A stretch of DNA of 5,563 nucleotides, from NCBI GenBank assembly GCA_038245435.1, contig JBBRSL010000039.1, positions 1 to 5,563 on the forward strand. The letters run 5' to 3'. The stretch comes from JBBRSL01 sp038245435. GTDB taxonomy: Bacteria; Patescibacteriota; Saccharimonadia; Saccharimonadales; CAIOMD01. The notes under the pieces are model-generated. The model searched no databases. It was not told where the DNA came from and saw only the letters and a list, made by a program, of their open reading frames with translations. Position numbers and translations under genes: made by a program. Positions 1 to 4,657 of this stretch are shown one piece after another. Position 1 is the first letter of the stretch; each line of letters begins with the position of its first letter.

Positions 1-4
1 ATCT

Positions 5-12
5 AAAGGAGG
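5..12 (+). promoter_or_regulatory. Strong Shine-Dalgarno of the membrane protein gene
   Basis: AAAGGAGG is a near-perfect anti-16S match ending 8 bases before the ATG at 21. A GTG at 18 lies in the same frame directly before this ATG, but it would leave only 5 bases of spacing, so the ATG is the better start. The promoter must lie left of the window. Confidence 0.8.
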
Positions 13-20
13 AGCACGTG

Positions 21-758
21 ATGGATGGAAAACAATTGAGGGATGGTGACTTTTTTGACACTACCGGTACCCTATTTAAGGCGATTCAACAATCGTTTGA
101 TGCATTAAAGTTAAATATCTGGACTTTCTTAGCCCTTGTATTTATTCCATTAATTTTGTTGATCGTTGCGTTCCCGTTGGCTTTTTTGCCATTTTTAACA
201 GGTTCTGACGCAAATGTTGCCGTAGCCGCAGTGCTTGCACTTATTGTCGGGCTTGTCGTGCTTGTTGCTGCGCTCATCTTTGCACCAGCAATTGTGCAAA
301 CTCAAATCGCTAGCGTTAAGGGTCAAAAAGTCGAATTTCAAGATGCGCTCAACAAAGGTATGCCGTTTGTGCTGCGCTTTATTGGGCTTGGTCTTCTTTC
401 GGCTATTGTTGTTATCTTTGGTTTAATTTTATTTATTATCCCTGGTTTACTGGCAATTTTCTTTTTAAGCTTTGCCCCATATATTCTTGTCGATAAAAAC
501 ACGGGTGTAATCGATGCGATGAAAGGCAGTTACGAACTCGTAAAAGAGTACTGGAAAGTTGCACTTGGTTTGCTTGTCGTAAACTTTGTAATTCAAATTC
601 CATCGTACGTACCTTTTATTGGCCAGCTTATAAGCTTGGCACTTGGTATTGGTTACTTCTGCCTAGGTGCTCTCGTATACGTAAACATCGCCGGCAAAGC
701 AACTGCCACAAAAGAAGCGGTTGTCGTAGACAAAACAGTAGCCCCCAAAGCTAAATAA
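21..758 (+). CDS. Multi-pass integral membrane protein of unknown function
   Basis: The product is a 245-residue protein with about five or six hydrophobic segments, near residues 34-59, 66-92, 117-157 (long enough for two passes), 180-194 and 199-223. The N-terminus (1-33) is polar and the C-terminal tail (about 226-245) is short and lysine-rich, so both ends may be cytoplasmic. The central pattern, a hydrophobic run ending in IIPGLLAIFFLSFAPYILVD followed by an amphipathic stretch with AMKGSYELVKEYW, resembles the poorly characterised bacterial membrane families known as DUF975, YciC/UPF0259 and the glycerophosphodiester phosphodiesterase membrane domain. That is a resemblance from memory. 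No catalytic residues are evident, so I assign no function. The start is set by the strong Shine-Dalgarno just upstream. The gene stands alone on its strand and converges on tyrS across a shared terminator. Confidence 0.85.
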   Translation: MDGKQLRDGDFFDTTGTLFKAIQQSFDALKLNIWTFLALVFIPLILLIVAFPLAFLPFLTGSDANVAVAAVLALIVGLVVLVAALIFAPAIVQTQIASVKGQKVEFQDALNKGMPFVLRFIGLGLLSAIVVIFGLILFIIPGLLAIFFLSFAPYILVDKNTGVIDAMKGSYELVKEYWKVALGLLVVNFVIQIPSYVPFIGQLISLALGIGYFCLGALVYVNIAGKATATKEAVVVDKTVAPKAK

Positions 759-772
759 ATAGCTTCTGCAAC

Positions 773-800
773 AAAAAAGCCCCTTAATTGGGGCTTTTTT
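773..800. terminator. Bidirectional intrinsic terminator between convergent genes
   Basis: Six A, GCCCC, a TTAATT loop, GGGGC and six T form a perfect 11-bp inverted repeat. Read on either strand it is a GC stem followed by a U-run. It can therefore end both the membrane protein transcript (stop at 756-758) and the tyrS transcript (stop at 818-820). Confidence 0.87.
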
Positions 801-817
801 AATACATAAAGTTTGTT

Positions 818-2074
818 CTATTTTTTGAGTCGGATGACAACTTGTGAGTTTTTGCCACGGCGGAGTATAACGTGACCGGCGATTGCGTCTTCGCTATCAA
901 GCGTAGTTTTGCTCATAGGTATCTGCGAGCCGTTTACATAAATTGCATTTGCATCTAAAAAGCGCCTGGCTTCGCCCTTGCTCGCCGCTAGACCTGCGTC
1001 CACAAGCGCTCCAGCGAGCTCTACGCCTGTTTTTGCCTCAAAAAGGCCTAACTCACCACCGAGTGATTCAAAGTCTTCTGCGGTCAGCTCAGCGTACTCA
1101 CGACCACCGAATAATACTTCGCTGATTCGCTTTACGCTGTCAGCGCGTGATTCACCATGCACAAGCTTCGTAACTTCGAAGGCTAACGTTTTCTGTGCGA
1201 TTCTGTTGCTTCTATCTTCATTAAATTCAGCCGTAGCCGCGATAATCTCGTCTTGGCTTAAGAGTGTGTATATTTTTAAATAGTCTTCAACGCCTTCGTC
1301 ATCAACATTGAGCCAAAACTGAAAGAATTGGTACGGGCTCGTGAGATTTTCATCGAGCCAAATCGCCCCACCTTCAGTCTTGCCGAATTTAATGCCAGTT
1401 GATTTGTTAACAACCAGTGGTGCAGACCAAATATGTGCTTCTGCGCCTTCAATGCGACGAATAAGCTCAACGCCGGCAATACTGTTACCCCATTGGTCTG
1501 CACCACACACCTGGAGCGTTGCACCGCGCGTACGGTATAGGTGTAAAAAGTCGTAGCCCTGAATAAGCGAGTAGCTAAACTCGGCGTAACTAATCCCAGC
1601 CCCATCTTCACTCAAGCGATTCTGCACAAATTCACGCCCAAGCATTTGACGCATCGGTACGTGCTTGCCTACATCACGCAAAAAGTCGAGATAGTTCATT
1701 TCTTTGAACCAGTCATAATTGTCGACTGGCACAAATGGTAGTTCACCCAAAATTTGCTTGTACTGCGCCGCAATGCCGGCTTTATTTATAGCGATTTGTT
1801 CGAGAGTGAGCAGATTGCGTTCTTCTGCTTTACCGTCTGGGTCACCAATCATGCCGGTAGCACCACCCACAAGCAATATCGCTTTGTGGCCAGCTTTCAC
1901 AAAATGGCGGACCATCATGACAGTCGCAAGGTTGCCAATAGTCATACTGGCTGCACTCGGGTCAACGCCAAGGTAGAAAGTAATAGGCTCACCGTCGAGT
2001 GTTGTTATGTCTTTGTAGGTTGTTTGGTTTACAAACCCGCGCCACTGTAGTTCATCGGAAAGTATGTTTGCCAT
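818..2074 (-). CDS. tyrS: Tyrosyl-tRNA synthetase (TyrRS)
   Basis: This cytoplasmic enzyme activates tyrosine with ATP and charges tRNA-Tyr (EC 6.1.1.1). The 418-residue length is normal for a bacterial TyrRS. The class I catalytic core shows YLGVDPSAASMTIGNL at 34-49, where TIGN (45-48) takes the place of the HIGH signature. It also has GGATGMIGDP at 70-79, the tyrosine-pocket stretch SYAEFSYSLIQGYDF at 162-176, GADQWGN at 191-197, and KFGKT at 229-233, the usual TyrRS form of KMSKS. The last 65 residues or so form the S4-like RNA-binding domain that contacts the tRNA. An in-frame TTG at 2101 would add nine residues, but it abuts the upstream terminator U-run and has no ribosome site. MANILSDELQWRG from the ATG matches the family N-terminus. 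The ATG has no Shine-Dalgarno and sits within a few bases of a promoter -10, so the mRNA is probably leaderless. Nothing essential is missing. Confidence 0.97.
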   Translation of the reverse strand: MANILSDELQWRGFVNQTTYKDITTLDGEPITFYLGVDPSAASMTIGNLATVMMVRHFVKAGHKAILLVGGATGMIGDPDGKAEERNLLTLEQIAINKAGIAAQYKQILGELPFVPVDNYDWFKEMNYLDFLRDVGKHVPMRQMLGREFVQNRLSEDGAGISYAEFSYSLIQGYDFLHLYRTRGATLQVCGADQWGNSIAGVELIRRIEGAEAHIWSAPLVVNKSTGIKFGKTEGGAIWLDENLTSPYQFFQFWLNVDDEGVEDYLKIYTLLSQDEIIAATAEFNEDRSNRIAQKTLAFEVTKLVHGESRADSVKRISEVLFGGREYAELTAEDFESLGGELGLFEAKTGVELAGALVDAGLAASKGEARRFLDANAIYVNGSQIPMSKTTLDSEDAIAGHVILRRGKNSQVVIRLKK

Positions 2075-2078
2075 ATCT

Positions 2079-2092
2079 GTTATATAGTAGCA
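2079..2092 (-). promoter_or_regulatory. Extended -10 promoter of tyrS
   Basis: On the minus strand TGC-TACTAT occupies 2092-2084, an extended -10 form. An overlapping TATAAC at 2084-2079 is a second candidate. The only -35 candidate for the latter is the weak TTTTTA at 2107-2102. Either box would start RNA about 0-5 bases from the ATG at 2074, and there is no ribosome binding site in between. The box falls just downstream of the terminator at 2103-2125, as expected for an independent unit. Confidence 0.5.
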
Positions 2093-2102
2093 CAACCTCA
2101 AT

Positions 2103-2125
2103 AAAAAACGCCCCTAAGGGACGTT
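2103..2125 (-). terminator. Intrinsic terminator upstream of tyrS
   Basis: On the minus strand an 8-bp stem (AACGTCCC paired with GGGGCGTT, one G-U pair, TTA loop) is followed by TTTTTTAT. The opposite orientation has a mismatch and a weak T-run, so it points leftward. It would end RNA coming from the tRNA-Leu side, 29 bases before the tyrS ATG. If any transcript enters tyrS from upstream, this hairpin would act as an attenuator. Confidence 0.75.
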
Positions 2126-2132
2126 CTTTATT

Positions 2133-2154
2133 TGGTACGCGAGAGAGGACTTGA
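2133..2154 (-). repeat. 22-base exact copy of the tRNA-Leu 3' end
   Basis: These 22 bases are identical to 2316-2337, the end of the tRNA-Leu gene. They cover the CCA, discriminator base, 3' acceptor strand, 3' T-stem and most of the T-loop. Identity stops at 2155, inside the T-loop. No matching 5' acceptor strand lies nearby, so this is not a second complete tRNA. Possible origins are an att half-site left by an element integrated at the tRNA, a decayed tandem tRNA copy, or a working tRNA-like tail on a small RNA. Confidence 0.85.
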
Positions 2155-2280
2155 GACACGTTCCGCACCCCCGTCACAACATCTTTCAAAACCAGTTTTA
2201 AAGAGTTGATTCCCTTGCAAACTGCCACTGGCAGTTTTCACTCCACGCCTGGGTAGAGGTCAAATCTCCTCCAGGCAAGC
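2133..2280 (-). ncRNA. Candidate structured RNA ending in a tRNA-like 3' tail
   Basis: The segment lies between two leftward terminators and folds densely. One hairpin at 2247-2276 pairs GCCTGG with CCAGGC, with AGG/CCT inside. A second at 2219-2237 has an 8-bp perfect stem and a 3-base loop. A third at 2177-2208 has about 13 pairs with two single-base bulges. CTTGC at 2214-2218 can pair with GCAAG at 2275-2279 and so enclose the first two hairpins as a multibranch domain. The minus-strand 3' end is the tRNA-Leu 3' copy with CCA, followed closely by a terminator. I do not recognise it as tmRNA, RNase P, 6S, SRP RNA or a canonical T-box. It could also be a decayed tRNA or element remnant. I saw no convincing promoter of its own; it may be made by readthrough from tRNA-Leu. 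Confidence 0.35.
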
Positions 2281-2317
2281 ATGAAAAAAGACCCTCAGAA
2301 GAGAGTCTTTTTTCATG
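2280..2317 (-). terminator. Terminator hairpin directly after tRNA-Leu
   Basis: A 13-bp perfect stem pairs CATGAAAAAAGAC (2280-2292) with GTCTTTTTTCATG (2305-2317), with a further CTC/GAG inside. On the minus strand it begins within the CCA of tRNA-Leu and contains the T-run typical of intrinsic terminators. The A/T-rich outer stem makes it nearly symmetrical, so it could work in both directions. Confidence 0.7.
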
Positions 2318-2337
2318 GTACGCGAGAGAGGACTTGA
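2316..2337 (-). repeat. tRNA-Leu 3' end, partner of the 22-base repeat at 2133-2154
   Basis: This is the intact partner of the direct repeat, within the tRNA-Leu gene and 183 bases from the other copy. A shorter shared word, CTCCACGCCT, occurs inside the tRNA at 2340-2349 and again at 2241-2250 in the spacer. It may be a further remnant of the same duplication. Confidence 0.85.
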
Positions 2338-2400
2338 ACCTCCACGCCTTGCGGCACTAGCTCCTAAGGCTAGCGTGTCTACCAATTCCACCACTCGCGC
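2316..2400 (-). tRNA. tRNA-Leu, anticodon UAG, with encoded CCA
   Basis: The minus strand folds as a class II tRNA. The acceptor is GCGCGAG/CTCGCGT, with a G-U wobble at 1-72. The D-arm region contains AATTGGTAGA. The anticodon stem CTAGC/GCTAG closes the 7-base loop CTTAGGA, giving anticodon UAG (reads CUA and other CUN codons). The long variable arm is GCC-GCAA-GGC, the T-arm is GGAGG-TTCAAGT-CCTCT, and the discriminator is A, as expected for leucine. The terminal CCA is encoded at 2318-2316. The gene is 85 bases including CCA. It lies on the same strand as the gene ending at 2525 (or 2436), and a terminator hairpin begins within its last bases. Confidence 0.97.
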
Positions 2401-2435
2401 TTAACAATTGGTAACAGATGATAATCTAACAGATT

Positions 2436-2542
2436 TTATGTCGTTTGGCCAGGAGTTTCTGGTGGTTCAACCACTGCAAGTGGATCTTTAGCGACTGGCT
2501 CGGTTTGTGCAACCTCAATGGGCGCTATTGGTTCGGTAGCCC
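2436..2542 (-). other. Frameshifted remainder of the acidic tail of the 2525-3295 gene
   Basis: The reading frame of the neighbouring gene stops at TAG 2527-2525. In the -1 frame, minus-strand codons from 2540 to TAA at 2438-2436 encode 34 residues beginning ATEPIAPIEVAQTEPVAKD and ending ETPGQTT. This has the same Glu/Pro/Val/Ala-rich character as the tail just upstream. Adding one G to the GGG run at 2542-2540 joins the two parts seamlessly (SPT-G-ATEP) into a 286-residue protein. No classic X-XXY-YYZ slippery heptamer is visible, so a deletion or a sequencing error is more likely than programmed shifting. Confidence 0.6.
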
Positions 2543-3295
2543 AGTCGGTGACACTTCCTCTACTGAAGCTGGTTCAGCATTTTGGACGAGCGTGCTATCA
2601 AAACCGGCTGGCTCCACAGGCTCAGTTTCGATAAGTGGCTGTACTTCTGCAACTGGCGTAGTTGACTCAACCTCTTCAGTCTGTTGCATGACTTGTTCTG
2701 ATGCTACCGGTTGCTCGATTGATACAGGCGCGCTATCAAAACCGGCTGGCTCCACTATTTGTTCGGCAATTACTAAAGGTACCACAGCAGCTTCAGCCGG
2801 TATGACTGGTTCGGCTGGGAGTGGTACGTTGTTGCTTTTATTCTCAAGACTAGACGAGGGCTCGGCAAAATACTCTTTTGGTACTTGTTTCACCAACATC
2901 TGTAACATTGAACTTGTTGGGCCAGGTATTCGTTCGAGTTCTTCATATCCAACGAGCACCATATCATGGTTGAGCAATATACCTGGGTCAGGCAAAATAA
3001 GTGCAAAAATCTTATTTGTCGCGGTTTGTGCTTGATTTGGTAAATGTGCTGCAAGTTCAATGACCAAACAACTGGCTACATCTATAGCTGCCGTTATATA
3101 TGGTGCGTTTCGCTCAATACAAGTCGCAATTGAGTCGCTCTGATCAAGCGTAAACATCAGTGGCTCTTTATTGGTTGGTGATACGACCAACCCAAAATTG
3201 GTTGTTGCGGTGACTATTAAAATAGTGCCTGCCGCGCCCGGGACATTCTCAGTTGGAGTACTTGGTGGTTGTTTTTTTCGAAAAATATTAAACAT
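2525..3295 (-). CDS. Hypothetical protein with an acidic proline-rich tail, apparently frameshifted near the end
   Basis: I do not recognise this protein. The 256-residue reading has a short basic start (MFNIFRKKQPP). A probable globular domain at about 22-145 alternates hydrophobic strands and helices (GTILIVTATTNFGLVV, ITAAIDVASCLVIELAAHL, KIFALILPDPGILL, DMVLVGYEELERI). A low-complexity tail from about 146 is rich in Glu, Pro, Val and Ala and is presumably disordered. VEPAGFDS occurs at 181-188 and again at 227-234. No signal peptide or membrane helix is clear, and no catalytic motif stands out. The ATG has only a weak AGG upstream, and no stronger start is visible. The gene follows rsmD on the same strand with a 59-base gap and could be cotranscribed with it, although a possible -10 box lies in the gap. 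The visible C-terminus is probably not native, because matching tail sequence continues in another frame to 2436. Confidence 0.75.
   Translation of the reverse strand: MFNIFRKKQPPSTPTENVPGAAGTILIVTATTNFGLVVSPTNKEPLMFTLDQSDSIATCIERNAPYITAAIDVASCLVIELAAHLPNQAQTATNKIFALILPDPGILLNHDMVLVGYEELERIPGPTSSMLQMLVKQVPKEYFAEPSSSLENKSNNVPLPAEPVIPAEAAVVPLVIAEQIVEPAGFDSAPVSIEQPVASEQVMQQTEEVESTTPVAEVQPLIETEPVEPAGFDSTLVQNAEPASVEEVSPTGLPNQ
2594..2617 (-). repeat. 24-base direct repeat in the acidic tail, copy 1
   Basis: It is identical over 24 bases to 2732-2755 and encodes the second VEPAGFDS motif (residues 227-234). Exact DNA identity, rather than only protein similarity, points to a recent internal duplication or continuing slippage or recombination within the tail. 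Confidence 0.85.
2732..2755 (-). repeat. 24-base direct repeat in the acidic tail, copy 2
   Basis: This is the partner of 2594-2617, in the same codon phase, 138 bases (46 codons) away. It encodes VEPAGFDS at residues 181-188. Recombination between the copies would remove exactly 46 codons and keep the frame. Confidence 0.85.
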
Positions 3296-3311
3296 TATTT
3301 GCCTAAATCTC

Positions 3312-3339
3312 TTGTTAAGTTATACCTACATCCTAACAA
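3312..3339 (-). promoter_or_regulatory. Possible promoter -10 and small inverted repeat between rsmD and the next gene
   Basis: On the minus strand TATAAC at 3324-3319 could be a -10 box, starting RNA a little upstream of the ATG at 3295. It lies between TTGTTA (3312-3317) and TAACAA (3334-3339), a 6-bp inverted repeat that could be an operator or chance. No good -35 is visible. Confidence 0.25.
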
Positions 3340-3354
3340 ACTTATGCTTAATTA

Positions 3355-3909
3355 CTATACTTTGCGGTAAAAGGCGAGCATGCCGTCGCCGTATTTTTTT
3401 TCGGCAATCAGCTCAAGCATCTTCGTTTTACGGGCCCTAAGCTCTCTGGTTGGGCGTTCGCTCGGCGGACACGAAACTACTAATATGCCCTCTGGCTTTA
3501 CATTTTCGGCCAGCTTAAATACAAGGTGTAAATCGAGATTCTTTGGCTCATACGGCGGGTCTGCAATCACAATATCAAAATGTCTGTATTTATAATTGCT
3601 CGCCCACCCGTTAATGTTTGCCCGGATAGCGCTCACTTGTTCTTCGAGCCCCAATGATTCAATATTCTTTACGATGGTTTTAAAGGCATCAGTATCGTGT
3701 TCTATGGCCAGTACGCTCGCGGCACCGCGGCTAATAGCCTCAAACCCACATGCGCCCGTACCGGCAAAAGCATCAAGCACGGTCAGCCCCGATATATCCC
3801 CAAGCGCATTGAAAAGTGCGCCTCGCATTTTTTCGCTCATTGGGTGGGTGCGGGCTGAATGTGGGCTTTCAAACATGCGCCCGCCAAGTGAACCTGCGAT
3901 TATTCTCAT
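3355..3909 (-). CDS. rsmD: 16S rRNA (guanine-966-N2)-methyltransferase RsmD
   Basis: RsmD transfers a methyl group from S-adenosylmethionine to N2 of G966 (E. coli numbering) in 16S rRNA of assembling 30S subunits, near the P site. The 184-residue length is typical. The family N-terminus MRIIAGSLGGR at 1-11 is present. THPMSEKMRGALFNAL at 21-36 follows. The Rossmann SAM-binding loop LDAFAGTGACGFEAISRGA lies at 45-63, an acidic residue after strand 2 in IEHD at 69-72, and the catalytic DPPY motif of N2/N6 amino methyltransferases at 117-120. No domain is missing. AAGG a few bases before the ATG is a weak ribosome site, and no clear promoter was seen. In many bacteria rsmD neighbours coaD; here an unknown gene follows it on the same strand. 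It is divergent from the cassette starting at 3968. Confidence 0.95.
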   Translation of the reverse strand: MRIIAGSLGGRMFESPHSARTHPMSEKMRGALFNALGDISGLTVLDAFAGTGACGFEAISRGAASVLAIEHDTDAFKTIVKNIESLGLEEQVSAIRANINGWASNYKYRHFDIVIADPPYEPKNLDLHLVFKLAENVKPEGILVVSCPPSERPTRELRARKTKMLELIAEKKYGDGMLAFYRKV

Positions 3910-3967
3910 AGCCTTAGGTTACAGCTTTTAGGTTGTATGTTCTAGTAGCTTTTTACAGATGTACTAG

Positions 3968-3996
3968 TTGACTTATTTTGTAATTTGTGCTATAAT
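3968..3996 (+). promoter_or_regulatory. Near-consensus sigma-70 type promoter
   Basis: TTGACT at 3968-3973, a 17-base spacer and TATAAT at 3991-3996 differ from consensus in a single base. TG at 3988-3989 adds an extended -10. RNA should start near 4003, giving a leader of about 60 bases before the TTG at 4064. It is the strongest promoter visible in the window, so the downstream orphan gene is probably highly expressed unless a repressor acts on it. Confidence 0.85.
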
Positions 3997-4053
3997 CAAG
4001 TTATAGGCTTCGTGTGGCATCCTGCCCCGACCTCGAACTTCGATAGTATGAAG

Positions 4054-4059
4054 AAAGGA
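4054..4059 (+). promoter_or_regulatory. Shine-Dalgarno that sets the TTG start at 4064
   Basis: AAAGGA ends 4 bases before the TTG at 4064. The spacing is slightly short, but this is the only purine-rich match near the 5' end of the open frame. The first in-frame ATG, 12 codons later, has no such site. A 4-bp GTAT/ATAC pairing (4046-4049 with 4059-4062) could place the site in a loop. Confidence 0.6.
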
Positions 4060-4063
4060 TACC

Positions 4064-4528
4064 TTGAGTAACCTGCTGACGATTGTGGCCGAAACAATCA
4101 TGATCACCTACCCCAGCTCTGGCACTCGTAAGCAAGACGTCGTGCCTGTTGAGTCAAGAAGTCGGAACTACATCATCCAGATCCCCACGAACATAATGTT
4201 CGAAGAGTACGTTCCCGAAGGAACGTCGCCGCACTTGGAACGCTCACTGAACAATCGTGGCGAACATCTCAAGCGGGCGCTGACGAGGTTCAGGTCGGTC
4301 GCAGCTTGCAAGCTGACGATTGAGCCTTCGACGGTCGTACCCGACGGCCGGCAGGTCGTTGTTACCGCTCGGCTGGGATATCGCTCAAACTGGGTAGCCG
4401 TCGAGCCGATCATCGCCAACACCTTCGTACGATACTTCGAAACGACCGACTACGTAATCATCCCGTGCGTTGGTCACTACTTGTCCAAGGCTAGTCGGCA
4501 AGGTGAGGTGCTCGTGCGTGCATGTTGA
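4064..4528 (+). CDS. Orphan 154-residue protein of unusually high G+C, strong promoter
   Basis: I do not recognise this protein. It starts at TTG (MSNLLTIVAETIMITYPSSG). The N-terminus is mildly hydrophobic, but too short and interrupted for a clear membrane helix. A basic, probably helical stretch at about 57-82 (HLERSLNNRGEHLKRALTRFRSVAACK) precedes likely strands (CKLTIEPSTVVPDGRQVVVTARLGYRS, 82-108). Two more cysteines are C135 and the last residue, C154. G+C is about 56% by hand count over 4081-4500, with many GTC, ACG and CGG codons, clearly above the neighbours. That suggests transfer or unusual selection. It is a closed single-gene unit with a near-consensus promoter and a long hairpin after the TGA stop, and it is flanked by genes of opposite strand. 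The start is weaker evidence than the frame itself. The sequence supports no function. Confidence 0.7.
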   Translation: MSNLLTIVAETIMITYPSSGTRKQDVVPVESRSRNYIIQIPTNIMFEEYVPEGTSPHLERSLNNRGEHLKRALTRFRSVAACKLTIEPSTVVPDGRQVVVTARLGYRSNWVAVEPIIANTFVRYFETTDYVIIPCVGHYLSKASRQGEVLVRAC

Positions 4529-4530
4529 CT

Positions 4531-4570
4531 TTCTTTGGAGGGCGCAGCAATCGCTGCGCCCTCCAAAGAA
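4531..4570 (+). terminator. 18-bp perfect hairpin just after the stop codon
   Basis: Arms 4531-4548 and 4553-4570 are perfectly complementary over 18 bp, including the GC-rich core GGAGGGCGCAGC, around an AATC loop. The hairpin starts 2 bases after the TGA at 4526-4528. No U-run follows on either strand, so it is not a textbook intrinsic terminator. It may terminate by other means, protect the mRNA 3' end, or bind a protein. Its position between two convergent genes would let it serve both. Confidence 0.6.
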
Positions 4571-4657
4571 TCTGCTTCATACTATCGCTTAACCAGAAAT
4601 CATCAACTGTGGTGCTTTGTGGCTAGGAAAGTTTTTTGTTGAATTGGCACTCGCAAA

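Noticed and set aside
943..2050. Several open frames on both strands within tyrS
   Set aside because: All overlap a full-length, motif-complete tyrS, and their translations show no family features.
2075..2101. Upstream TTG start for tyrS at 2101
   Set aside because: It abuts the terminator U-run, has no Shine-Dalgarno, and adds nine residues not expected at a TyrRS N-terminus. The promoter -10 lies inside this extension.
2133..2220. A second complete tRNA gene
   Set aside because: Only the 3' 22 bases match. No 5' acceptor strand, D-arm or 5-7-5 anticodon arm could be assembled from the sequence beyond it.
2103..2280. T-box riboswitch controlling tyrS, suggested by structured RNA and a terminator just upstream of a synthetase gene
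   Set aside because: I cannot find the conserved T-box core with UGGN followed by ACCGCG, nor a convincing antiterminator pairing with the terminator 5' arm. The segment carries a copy of the tRNA CCA end rather than its complement. A promoter also lies downstream of the terminator.
2445..3035. Long plus-strand open frame of 196 codons
   Set aside because: It is antisense to the acidic-tail gene. Its Ser/Thr/Gly/Cys-rich, repetitive composition is what the complement of a Glu/Pro/Ala-rich tail gives, and it has no ribosome site.
3380..3931. Plus-strand open frames opposite rsmD
   Set aside because: They are shadows of the clearly identified rsmD frame, without ribosome sites or recognisable protein features.
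4526..4620. UGA readthrough or recoding extending the orphan gene
   Set aside because: The frame stays open after TGA only through the perfect hairpin, whose symmetry explains the open frame. No other gene in the window shows in-frame TGA.
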